In this document: piece after piece, positions 1 through 12,700 of the stretch
How positions within the stretch are numbered: position 1 is the first letter of the stretch
Layout of the letters: the number at the start of each line of letters is the position of its first letter
Assembly: GCA_029224185.1 (NCBI GenBank)
Contig: CM055190.1
Span: forward strand, 19,608,015-19,672,014
Direction of reading: 5' to 3'
From: Karalla daura
Taxonomy: Eukaryota; Chordata; Actinopteri; Chaetodontiformes; Leiognathidae
DNA length: 64,000 nucleotides
The notes under the pieces: generated by a model
Database searches by the model: none
Seen by the model: the letters and a program-made list of their open reading frames with translations, nothing else
What the model was told of the DNA's origin: nothing
Translations under genes and position numbers: made by a program

Positions 1-37
<37 letters not shown>

Positions 38-463
38 AGTGGGTCAGGGAGGATGGAGAATTAGTCACTCGGGTCTTTTTTTGGAGTGCCTGGTCAGGCC
101 GGGCCGAGCTGACATCATTTTCTAGCTTACTTTTTACCCACTGGCTGCGGCGGCCAGCTGATCGAACAACGTGCCGAGTGCCTCCTCTTGCCCCCGCGCA
201 CCAGTACGCATACGCCAGTGTTCGAACACAAAATGTAAAGACAGACACACGCGCACGCAGCCTGAGCTGAAATCACTACTTGACCGAACGTGATTCATGG
301 TCATAGCCTCTTCGTCCTAATGGGACTGGGGGGAGTGTTCGGTGTGTGTGCGGCCTGTGAGTTTTGACCATGAAAGCCTACTTCGCTCACTTCATCACGG
401 TGTTACTGGGATTAAAAAAACACATAACGGACGCGTGTTAAAAAGGTGGCTCCCCACAGCCTC

Positions 464-509
<46 letters not shown>

Positions 510-531
510 CGGGTGCAGCGGAGGGTCTCAC
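1..531. other. kif13b intron 8 (partial) with GA and GT microsatellites
   Basis: Pure (GA) runs from 1 to 33 and (GT) from about 467 to 505, the latter about 25 nt past the exon 8 donor. The open frames here are repeat translations. No further kinesin exon is visible. Confidence 0.7.
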
Positions 532-666
532 CCCAGACTTCAAGTCTTTGAGCGTGTGCGTGAGGATGATGTTGAAGACGGCGTGCGAGCGGCTGCTCTC
601 CTCGTTCATGTTGGTAGCGGCCACGGTGCGCGACTTGTTGCCCTCCGACATCAGGGACTCGATGTC
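532..666 (-). CDS. kif13b: kif13b coding exon 8 (switch I), last exon in window
   Basis: Encodes DIESLMSEGNKSRTVAATNM, then NEESSRSHAVFNIILTHTLK and DLKSG, i.e. 45 whole codons. NEESSRSH is the kinesin switch I, which senses the nucleotide gamma-phosphate. Donor GTGAGA is at 531-526. The next exon, expected to hold switch II DLAGSE, is not in bases 1-531. Confidence 0.95.
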
Positions 667-2599
667 CTGTCACAACAGAGACGGAGTCGCGTGAATGAAT
701 GAATGAATCAGCCGCAGGAAGAGACACGTTTCCTGACATTACGCACGTTACACGCGCGTTTGGGTGACCGCTCGAAAGGGCCCGCTCCAAAGCCGGATAC
801 GGACAAAACGCGATTTATTCAGACATTCTTAATCATCTGCTTCTCGCCCAGCGTGATCGGCGGGGCTAATCGCTGAGCGCTGCGGACATGTGAGCGCCGC
901 CGTTGCTAATCGGCGAGCTTCAAGATGGAGAAATGCGCCGCTCACGTGCCTGCCGGACGCAGATAGACTCGGTGTAAACTCGATCAAAGACGACTTTCTT
1001 GTTCTCACCTTGTAGCTGGCGACGGCGAGCCGAGACAGGCCGTCCACGTACGGCCCCAGCACTTTGTGCTCCCTCACCCGCAGAGTCTGTCGACCCCTGG
1101 ACAAGAGCAAATGGCCGAGGTTAGGTTTCAGGCAGGACAGGAGCGGGTCATGAAAAAGCTGGGCTTGCCCTAACCCCCTCCCCGGGCCCGGTTCACGCAG
1201 ACTTTGCTGGCGCTTGGCGCCGGACTCAAAACCCTGAGAACTTCATCATTCTCCGCTCGGCAGCGCGAGCCCATATGGCTGTCAGATGGTCGGCCTCCTC
1301 TTTCGGGCCCTTTTACTGGGGTGAAAAGGTCGGGCTGGGGAGCGCGGGTCAGGGGTCGCCGCGTCTGGGGCAGCAGGCCGCGGGCCCGCGCTAATGATTT
1401 AGTGCTGACCTGCTGGACATGAACTGGACTCATGAACTGGAGCCAGTGACTGCAGGGCACCGGCAGGGAGGCCCCTTTAAACGCCCTTTGTCCAGAGCAG
1501 CTGGTGGTACCAGGACACACCAGCCACTTTCTCTCCAACAGGAAAACCACTTCTCAGACTCTCAACCAAAAGGCGGATGCAGAAGGCGCTAATGCTGTGT
1601 GAAGGATGAGGGCGGATAGAGGCTAGAGAAACGCCGTTGACGAGGCTGTGATCCCGTCCAAGTACAAGCGACCTCGCTGCCTCCCACCACCGGGGGCACT
1701 GGCGTCGACAAAGGGTCGGAGGGTGGGGCGCAGGCCGTACCCTTTGGGGTCCAGCAGATCTCGGACCTTCTCGTTGTAAATCTCCATGTAGGACACTTCG
1801 ACCGTGAAGCTCTCCTCCTCCCCGCGCTGCTCCGTCTGGGTCCGCTCGAACAAAGCGCTGCACAGGCGCGGGATCAGGCCCGGCTGGTCCCCCGAACCCA
1901 TCATGGTGTACGACTTTCCTGAACCTGGGGCCCACACAGAGGGACGATGCCGACGCATGTTAACCATTTGACAAGTGACAGTTCAACATCGAGTCAGTCA
2001 TGAATTGGCCCTCAAAACAAACCTGTAATGACAGACCATAGAGGATGTGTGTGAGATCTATGGGAAACATCTAAATGACCTTCGTCGACGCCATTTACAT
2101 GCACAGCGGAAGCACAAAACGCACATCATCATCTTACAACATATGATTGGATTAAATCAGTACAACCGTTCAGCCCCAAACTCTACTTCTACTACGGCGG
2201 TTTCCATTTCAATCAGTTCCTTGCTTTGTGAGGACTGATTTATCACCTCTGACGTGTCTGTTGAAAGACTTGTTGTGTTGACACTGTGTGTCAACGGAGA
2301 TAGGAGGGATTATCAGGCCTGTTATTTGCACCATCGGCAGCTCTGGAGACAACAGAGTGCAGGTCCCTCAGGCCTCTGGGCCTCTGGCTCAGGACGACAG
2401 CGGCTCGCGATCTTCGCCGCCGCGCAACAGTCTCGGTCACTAAATCGGGCGGCACGTCCTCGACCGTGGAGCGGCTCACTCACCGGTTTGTCCATAGGCA
2501 AAGATACAGGCGTTGTAGCCCTGAAAGGCGTTGTGGAGGAGACTTTCCCCAAGGCACTGGAAGACAACCTCCTGACCTGGAGACACACACACACACACA

Positions 2600-2636
<37 letters not shown>

Positions 2637-5600
2637 ACTTGGACTCAATATTCAGTATCGCGTCTAGAACAAATCAGGATAGCACAGCAGCGGCAAAAAA
2701 AAAAAAAAAAAAAGCTGTGTGACAAGATCCAACCTGCAAATTTCTCCTTGTCCGTCTCGTCCATGGACCAGAAGCAGTAATCGTAGGCGAAGACCTGTGA
2801 AAACGGCGGCAACATGAGACTCAAAACCATTCAAAATCTTGGTTGTTTTTACGTAGCCAAAACAAAACGTCCAAACAAGTATAGACAGCACGGACAATAT
2901 TTATTCAACAGTAATTTGTTGATCAATCTCACCAAATTCGAGCATTTTAGTTTTCGACAGTGGATACGGGCTGAAACGAACGACATTCCGAGTAGATGAA
3001 ACTTTTTCAATCTGTCGATTAGTTGTTTGGTTTATAAAATGAAGGAAAACTGTAATGAGCTGAGCTGAAAATGCCCGACCAACATAAGGTCTTTAAATAC
3101 CTTCATTTTGTCCTCAACAAAATTCAATTTTATGTTGCATATCCACATATTTCCTGAAGCTCTGAGCAAAGAATTCTGATTTCATTCCTTAAAGTCATCC
3201 TCAAAAATGTGCTTAAATGCTTCGACCGACTGAATGCTGCAGCCCTACTGAAGAACAGTACGCCACATGAGCCCACAGGCTGCAGGCACGGTGTCCCTGT
3301 CTCCTCCCCGGCGTCCCGGAGGAAGTGTTTCGCATGGACCCTGGAGAGGAACTCCTCCGCAGAGACAGCACGAGGAGCCAGAGGGTCAGGAACGTGTCCA
3401 AAGCTTCCCCCGGCAACACGTATAACTTGAGGGTTTTTTTTTTTTTCCCTTTTCCTCTTCAGTTAAATCAAAAAGGAGCCTCCTGCGTGTGTGTGTTGTT
3501 ACCTTGGATTGATTCCTGGCGATGTTGGGGCGGGTCGGATTCCACATGTGGAGAGATAGGAACATGGCATTTAGACATATGGACGATGCTCGCATTCGGT
3601 TTAAGTCACTCATTGCAGGTTCGTGCGTTGGAAACCACTGAAATAATACACAAAATCATCTGCTCTTTGGTGAAACACTTTACCGACCATCATGCGTCTC
3701 TGTAAATACCAGCGTCTCACGCGTTTGGTATGAGCGCTTAGTCTGTTCATTCATCCCTCGGGGCTTGGGAAGACAAAAAAAATGTGCGGCCCTGCCCCGG
3801 GTGCATTGCTGTGGGAATGTGTGCGCGCGGACATGTGTTGGTGACGGAGGGGGGTTGGTACACAAGTTGGCAGAGGGCTGAGGTAGTGCGAGGCAGGATG
3901 GGATGGTGGCGTAAAAGGGGGGGGGGGGGGGGTCACTGGGTCGAGGTCAGGCTCGGGAACGAAAAGGGACGAGAGGGGAACAAATGCCTTCCGAAACGAG
4001 ACTTCAAAAACATGCTTAACGTACGCTATGGAGGGAAAACGCGTGCTCGTTTGTGTCCGATCTGATCTGATCTGGGCCTGGCAAGCTCCGTTAGTGGCAT
4101 TGTGTTTGCCGGCGGAGCTTATGTCAAACTCGGTGACCCGCTTCCTCGTGCCCGTGGTGTGACAATCATCATTAGGGTATTAAAAGTCAGCCATGTGGTG
4201 GGCTCTCTAATCAAAAAGGCTTTCTGCGATGTGACAATATCGGGACTGGCAGTCCCTGAGGGCCCCGAGGCCAGAGCCCCGACAGCCCTGGTGTTCCCAC
4301 AAACCCAGACTAGCATGTGGTCCGAGGATTTGTGAGGTCGTCCCCTAGCGGGTGGATTTACATATCTACATACTGTATGTAGATATATTTTCTCTATGAT
4401 CCCAAGGTGTGTTTCCATCACCCGAGATGTGCATGTGGGGTGATGGAGCCTCTCAAATATCTCAAAAACATTTTGCGCCCTCATGATGTGGGTTTTGGAT
4501 GGTTTTGTGTGACTTCACCTCACAAAGGATACCGTAATACGGAGGGAGCGTCTTGAACGGAATCTTCCTCACACTGGAGTCTCGTGGGACGAGACTTGTG
4601 TCATGAATATCATGGGGTTTCATTCTAATTCAAATGGAACGGACTTGACATGAGAATAACGGCTCACGCTCGGAACAACCTTTGACGGGAGCGCCTCAAA
4701 CCTCTTCTCATGATTTCTCTGAATAGTTTCTATAGCAGCCTCAGGCCTCCAGCTCTTCCTACGACAAGTACGTAATTGACTTTTTTCGCTTCCCTCTCGT
4801 GAGGATCGGTAAAACCTCTCTTTATTGTGAAAAACCCGGACGCCCGAGCGGCCTCGCAGTTCCTCTCCCTCCCTCCGAGGAGCTGCTCGGTGTCTGTCGT
4901 CACAGAGATGGCGTTCCTGTGGACCCTCGACGGCATTACTCCGATTTCACGGCGACAAATCGCCGCTAAATCCCTGACACCGGATTTTAGGTTGCTCAAA
5001 CTTGCCCTTGTAAATACACACTCTCACACACACACACACACACAGACGCATGGACACACACACACACACACGCGCGCAGACAGCTGTTTTGTTTTACCCA
5101 TGCACATTCTTCACACAGCGCCAGAGCTACAGCTCTTGCACAGAGCAGCCGGTCCGCAATCCGTGGGTCTTCGCGTTGCACCCACGCCGATGCGCTGCCT
5201 GACGAGGGCACGGCCACGCGCGCATGAGCAATCCATCTATCTGCAGGATAGAGCATCGATTGCAGCGGCCCCTGAGGGCCGCACACAGTGATCGGGGGCC
5301 CCCCCCCCCCGGAGCCGGGCACGCGGAGACATCTCGCGAGCGGTACGAGACGCGATTCGTGCGGTGATGTGCGTCTTGTGACGGTCTCCGCGGCAACGCC
5401 TCATCGACTTCACGAGACCGTTCAGAAATGCTTTGATTTCTGATGTGTCCCGCGTCTTCGAGAGCTCCACCCGGGATGCTTCCCACGTCTCCAAAGTCAC
5501 GTCGCATGAAGAGTTCGGGCCTTGGGGGGGAGAGTGGGGGAGGGGGGCAGGTTTTGACGTACACAGCGATGACAGCTGTCACGGCCGCTTCGGAGGCTGC

Positions 5601-5870
5601 GGGCGAGAAGGGTCCGCCCGTGTCTTGCGCTTAAAGGCCCGTTAACGAAGTTATGGCCCCCCCCCCCGCCACCTCCTCCTCCGCCCCCTCCCCCCTACGA
5701 CCAATGAGAGGGAGTCCAAGGCCGTCAGGAGAGCCGAAAACCCGCCTCCCCCTGGTTCTTGTACGCTTTCTATTCGTTCCCTCCTCCCTTCGGCATGCTC
5801 CTCCGCTCTGATCACCGTCATTTAAAAAATAACTTAATGCATGGCTGGCTTCAACCCCCCCCCCCCCCCC

Positions 5871-5917
<47 letters not shown>

Positions 5918-6040
5918 TCTCTCTCTCTACTGTTCTTGTGCCCTTTCTTTTCCTCTCTGGGACTGTACCATGAGTAGCCACGCGGGGACGAGTCGTGGAG
6001 GATGGAAAGGAGGCTGGAGGTAGCCGGGAGGGGGGAGAGG

Positions 6041-6122
<82 letters not shown>

Positions 6123-8038
6123 GCTGCTGGAATGTTAAGCTGAAGCAGAAACGGCATGACGCGCTACATGCTGACCGCATGGGACATGTTACAGGCACAC
6201 TGCATAATATTATGCGGGGATATTAGTTCCTCGTTTCCTGCCGGAGTGATGACAGGGCAGATGCTGTGTACAGGGCGCGTGTTTGTGCAATGTAAGGATC
6301 GTGTGTGTGTGTGTGTGCGTGTGTGTGTGCGTGTGCGTGTGCGTGTGCGTGTGCGTGTGCGTGTGCGTGAGGTGGCCAAACGGTACACGATGAGTCCACT
6401 CGGTGAGCTGGAGCGCGTCGAGACCTTTAGCCCTCGGGAATGTGTGAATTTCACGTTGAGGATATCATGCGAGGGATATCTAACCGAGATCCGTTCAAAA
6501 GTGTAATTCTGCATGGTGACGGCTGCGATTTCCCCACAGAACGTGGCCGGAGACGCCTGACCGCACGGTCAGCCTTGAAAGCAAGAGCGGTCTGCGCCAT
6601 CAGTGACGGTCGATCAGCTAGAGATGGACAAACCAGCCCGTACGTCAGGCTTCTCCCGACTAAGCCACGGGTTCACTGAGAGGGGCACAGTCGGTTAAGA
6701 TTATTCAGCCGGAGGGTGCAGGGTGTGAACTCGCTTCCCCTTTTCGAGGACACTACATTTGTCGGACGCGCTAACATTTAAACCGCCCGCTCCTGTACGT
6801 TGAGGCAGGAGCCGTGAAAAAGCAACTAGGAGGAAGACTGGGAGGAGGAGCTGTCTCTGGACGCAGCACGGCACTGTTTGAGAAGCCACACGGACGGCAG
6901 TGATGGCGGCCTCAGAGTTTGCCGTGTTCGCTCACATTTGCACACATTCACCCCGGCGTACGGTCGGAGACTCCTCGCCACAGGTTGGACCAGCCGGGTG
7001 ACGTATTGAGAGGAGGGTGCAATGTCCAGCGCGCTGCTGGCAGTATACGTCGTGCAACAACAACTGACTGAGTAAACCTGAGCCTCATTTCACTGTCGTT
7101 TGCTCTGGAATTTCACACTAGCACGCAGTGCAAAAGAACACGTGCAAAACTACTGGCATATCTACTGTAAAGTCACAAAAAAAAGCTAAACCATTGATTG
7201 ACCTATGAATTAATCGACTATCGACAGGCTCGGAAAACAATCAACAGCTATTTCAATATTAATAATATTAATATTGTAATCGATTTAAGCATTTAAACAC
7301 TTTTGGGAAGGATTTTCTGACCTCCTAGTGCTCTATGATAGAAAATGTCATTGATGGAAAAGACAAAAAAGTCCTTTAAACACATTATCTTGTTCTTTGT
7401 GAAACAGACATGAATTGCATCGTTTTATAAAGGTATAAAAATTGATCAACTAGACCCTAAGTCGGTAAAAACACCAACAGAAACGGACGTGGACACATGC
7501 AAAACAAACTACCAGCGTAGCGCAAGTGCAGACGCCCCGGGACACACAAAAAGAAACTCATTCCGGGACGCGCCGCAGCGCGGCCTCTTTTGTGCGTCGC
7601 CACGGGAACCGGGCGTTTGCCCCGCCGACGCCGGACGACAGGAGACGGATCGCTGTCCGAGTGTGTCAACATCCCGCCCGGCCCCGTCCCAACGCAAACA
7701 AGCCTGGGCTCCTAATGCAAACGGCGAGAAGGCCGTCTGCTTATCGGGGCGGGACGAGTGCGGAGTGCCCTCGCCCCGCAGCGAGGACAGCAGGCAGGCA
7801 GGGAGGATGGGAGGATGGCAGGTGCAAAGGTAGACCGCGCACCACGCCATCTATCTACGGCGTCCAAACAACCAGAAGAGGATCAAATCCTTTCTGTCGC
7901 GGGGGCAGAGAGCCCGTACGTGGCTGCATCGGTGCTTTTGCGTGCGATCCTGCGCAGTCATGATCTAAAAGGGAGCCGAGTATGAAACAAGTCACCACTG
8001 TGGTGAGTCACTGGCAGGGAGGGAGGGAGAGGGAGGGA

Positions 8039-8079
<41 letters not shown>

Positions 8080-9704
8080 CAGTGTGAGGAAGTTAGGCCC
8101 GGCCTGCCCACTGCGCACCACCTCTGGAAAAACTGAATCGGACGCACAAGCGGAGCAACACAAGGCAGCCGGGGAGTGACACGAGCCCTCGAGTGCTCCG
8201 AAACTCAAACAGTCTATGGGTGTTTGGATCGGGAGGGGGAGGGGGAGGGGGGAGGGGGGAGAAAGCAGCACGCTCCCTCAAAATGTTGAGTTGCTGGGAG
8301 CGCGGCTACGTCGAGGGCCGGCTGATGTCAGACGGAGCGGGGTCGGGCTTTTCTGAGCAGCGGGGAACAAGAGAAAATCCTCCGTTTGTGTTTGAACGGA
8401 GCAAATCCTCAGCTTGGGCGACGTGCCCCGGACGAGAGGCCAGGCAGCGCGGGTGTTTCTGGAAAGGTTGACGTCAGACTGCGGAGGTCGGGAGTCTGAG
8501 GACGAAGCGCAAAGCTTTCGTTTCATGGCAAGGCACCTGAGAAGACGAGACGCGCCACCGCGAGGGGGATAGTGGGTCGATAAAGATCGTGCGACAGAAG
8601 TTCAAGAGATACCAAATAACGTGTGTCCGGACTGACCCAAACATCAGTATGTTCGGCTCACGTTCAGGCCCATTAATCATCGACGATAGATCACGATCCT
8701 GTGCCAGCTCACATATAATCATGGAGTGGGTTAAGAAACTGTCCAAAACTGTCGTTTGTGACGGAAAACACAACAACGTGTGCTCCTTCACTCCCCTCCG
8801 GGGCGATATGTTGAAGACACCGTTTCCTCCATGACGGCCGCCTTGCCGCCCTCTGTTCTGCGTCCTATCATGACGCGAGAGATCGATGGGTTTCATGGCC
8901 AGGGCATCCTTTAAAAACACCGAGTCTGACGATCTACTGAAATGTCAGCTCAAAGCCTGGAGGCGGAAGCGAGCGGGGACGCCGAAGTATATTCCGAAAG
9001 CGTGTCGCGATTCCTGCCGACGCCCCCGTACAGAGCAGGGCCGAGACGACACAATGCAACATCCTAAATCAGCGTGCGGCTCCTCTACACACCCACTCCC
9101 ACTCCGCTGGCTCCCAGCTATTAACCGCTAACGGCCGATTGGGACGGCGCGTCGGAGCTAATTCCCTTCAGCGGGCTGTGTATAAACGGAAAATAAATAA
9201 ACGAAATGAAAACGGGGCCCGGGCGCGGAGGCCAGCGGCCCGTCAGCCCGTCAGCCCTTCCTCCTCCTGCTGCTGCCTCTTCCTCTTCTTCCCAGCTCCT
9301 TTGTCGCGGAGGGACAGAGGGAAAACTACAGCTCTGCTCTTGTCTGCTCCTCCATAAAAGTCACCGGGGAAAGTTTATGGCGGACAGATGCTCAAGAAAA
9401 TAAGGGTTCACCCCCCCCCCCCCACACACACCCTCCCCTCCCTTCTTCTATGTCTCGTCACTGAAGGAAGGGGCTTCACGGTCACCGACGACGACCCGGA
9501 GTTAACCCCCCCCCCCCCCTCCCCTCCCCTCCCCCGCGTTACCACGGAAACGGAAGAGCTGAGAAAAAAGGGAGGAAGCCGGGCAGGAGGAGTTATGATC
9601 CGACTGGAGTGAAGGAGGAGACGAGTGGAGAGCGGAGTCTGTCTTTTCATTTACAATTGTGTCTGTGCCGTTTTTCTTCCAGGCACGGGCACGTCTGACA
9701 CTGA

Positions 9705-9755
<51 letters not shown>

Positions 9756-12700
9756 GTGCTGTCTGCTCATGCTGCTCAGCCTGAAGCCGGCATTATTCGC
9801 CGCGTCTGAGCCGGCCGTCTGCGGCTCCGCCAGTCACAAGGAGATATTTCTTCCCGCACAGCTGCCGAGCTCCAAGATGGCGGATGGGATGAAGAGGCGC
9901 GATTCCACTGACTGATCATCGACCAGTCACGCAATCAAGAGTTCACAGAACTCCACAGTCCACACAAGGTGGTCCAAGTCGGTCCTTTCGGAGACGCCGC
10001 TTCCGCTCCGTGGACTCCGTCGGAGCAAGGAGCGGAGATTCCGAGCGGAGCTCGCAAGCAGCAGCTGGTTAACAGGATGGAGTAAAAGCCAACAGAGGGA
10101 AACAAGTGACAAAGGAGTGGAGCTCAAATGCACTTGCCTCTAGGAGGCCCAACAGCTGGTTAGTCAGCTTCCTGCCAAACATGACCCCCCCCTGCCCCCC
10201 CCTCCCCGTCCCCACCCAAATGCCAAATCCCTGCAAACTATGCTGAATTCCTTGTGCTTATGTCTGGTTTGCAAGATACGTATAGATGTTCGCTAGGGGT
10301 GTTGGAACAAATACAATCAAAAATCAATTCATCAATAATTACATGACTAATGATTATGAATCGATGAGTGAATTTCCAAACAGTTTCATTCATCCATGTC
10401 ATCCACATTTATAATAGGCAATGGCAACACGTGTTGCTCTGTGCCCAACCAATGTGTGTGGCTGGACTTCTGTGACACCGAGGTCCTTTGGTCTAGAACT
10501 TTAGAAAAAAAAAATCGTAGGAATTATAAGGATTACACTGAGAAACGGCAGAGGAATGCTTCTGACTCCAATGCAACGCGCAAACGACGTAAAAGTTGGC
10601 CTGAGAGTTAAAAAGCTGCATTTAGTGCTAATAGGCTTTTATCCCGGCCAGGCCTGTGGTGTTTCAGTTTGACAGCACTGACTCGCTAATCTTCAGCCCT
10701 CGCAGCTTTCAGCAGTTGCTGCCCCGGGTTCATCCTCCCCTCTTACAAGTAAAAACCTAACCGGCCTGGAATGAAGGGGAGCTCGTTCCCGTTGGCTGAA
10801 GTGATTGTGACCGGAGCAGAAATCTGAGAGGATACTTTTAATAAGCAAACATTAGCGGCCTGCTCTGGAGTGGAGGAAGCCTGTGCAATGGCACACACAC
10901 ACACCCATATTTAATCAGCTGTCTTTTGGCGATGATCAACCCTTTCATGAGATCTTGTGCAAGTCTGTCAGTCCATTTAAGGGCTCGGCATCGTTTGATG
11001 ATGAGGCACTCCCATCCATGGCCACACCTGCTTCGAGTCATCACCCGCAAAAATCTGGTCTCGATGCCAAATTGCAGCATCCCAAGGCAAAAAATCATGA
11101 GGCAAACTGGTGGTGGCAATGTTGCACGCGTACCAACCAACCGACTGACTAATGGGGTATAGCAGTTAGGTCTGGAACAAACAATGTAGTGAAGGTGCTG
11201 ACCTGCAGTCTCCTTTGCTCAGGTTCCCTCCGGCAGGATGGAGGATTGTCTGGTTCTTCATCATCTCCACCACACACTTAGTGTTGAGTTCCTTTTCTGT
11301 GGACGGAGACAAAACAGTTTTAAGGCGGCGCTTCAACCAAACATCACAACCAAGCCCCGCCGGCTCCTCACGAATTTCAAGCAGTAACGTTTTCAGTTCT
11401 TTCATTCACTACACCGCGAGACAGCTCAGGCTCAGAGACAGGAGTGGAAAAGCACCAAGCGCTTCAGAGTGACCATTAACCCAATCAATGAGCAGCCGCG
11501 GAGCTCTCGCACAGGCCTCGGCCTGTTTGCACGCCGTGATGCAACACCTCGGAGCGCAGTGGCCGTTTCCAGCTCGTTTAGCAGGGCTCCTCCGTCCACT
11601 CAGGTCTTTATGTCGACGGCCTGCGCGGCTCCGCTGACAGCATCTGACCTGAGGTCAGCGGCGGCAACAAGCGGACAGATTTCCTCCCGAGAGCGCGCCG
11701 CTCCTCGAGCACGTGGTCGGGAAATGAGAAAACGCGAGGTGCGCGGGAAATTCACCAGGCCGGTGCGTTTCTCCGCTCATCCGTCGTCCAGCGGATGAGG
11801 AGTAACGGCGGCTGTCTGGGCGAGGCGCCGCCAGCGCGTCCTGGGTGTCTGATTCCTGCCTCGACTAGTCAAGCGTCTCAAAAGAGAAGGATCTGCCAAC
11901 CGGTCACCGACGAAGTGACTCATTTTCCTGCCTCTGCTCACCATTTTCTCTATCACGTTACGTGCAGTAAACAGTGAAGGCAAAATCCTGAGTCGACAGA
12001 ATTAGGAACATGAGGGCAATATTTTCTTTATTTGGATGAAAGCTACTCGATGGAAACAAAAAAAGGGAAGGAAGCAGTTGTCTGAAAAAGCAGGTAAAAG
12101 ACGGAGTCCTGCTCCGTAACCTGGTCGACAGGATCTGGACTTCCTGGTCACCCCGTGTTGCTCCTGGCAGGGGATATCCTCTGCCATTATGACCCTACTT
12201 CCACAGGGAGGTCAGAGGTCGGGGCAACAACAGCACTCCTTTAGATGCAAATCAGTGTTTGCTCAAGGACACTGCAGCCGCAGCAGCAGCAGCAGCCGCA
12301 TCAGCAGCAGAGGAGGCCCACTGATAATAGACGTCCTTCGACTGTGAGACCTGGATTAGGCCTCGCATGTAAACAAACAAAACGGGGCTTGGCTGAAGAG
12401 CTTTAATGGGCAACTTAGTGCTGCGTCGATGGATTCTGGAGCGGAAACATTCTGCGGTTTCGGTTCCTCTCCTCTCCGTGAACCGTCTCCGGCCGAATCA
12501 CACAGAGTCATTTCAGGATCCCCGCTGGGCGACTGCAGCTGCTTCTCCTGACCGAGGCGTGACGACTGAGGGTGCGGGGATGAACGCATGCGGTGCAACG
12601 ACACGCCACGGCGCGGGGCGAGCTTGTTTTTCCTGGGTAAACGGCGCGAGATTCTCCGGCAGCGCCCCGCCTGGGGTCGATTAGTGCACAGAGAGGGCCT

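Larger units (their letters stand above)
3516..11202. other. kif13b intron 2: GC-rich, repeat-laden, no coding exon seen
   Basis: Holds many simple repeats (G run 3917-3932; CA 5026-5077; C run then CT 5855-5928; GA 6044-6122; GTGTGC 6301-6369; GA 8017-8078; CA 9708-9753) and diverged copies of dispersed repeats near 4380-4710 and 7140-7450. Base composition is CpG-rich from about 4.8 to 9.9 kb. I found no other kinesin-like exon. Confidence 0.6.

Noticed and set aside
395..790. Several overlapping open frames around the GT repeat at 467-505
   Set aside because: They are translations of the microsatellite; only the minus-strand exon 532-666 embedded here is supported by kinesin similarity and splice sites.
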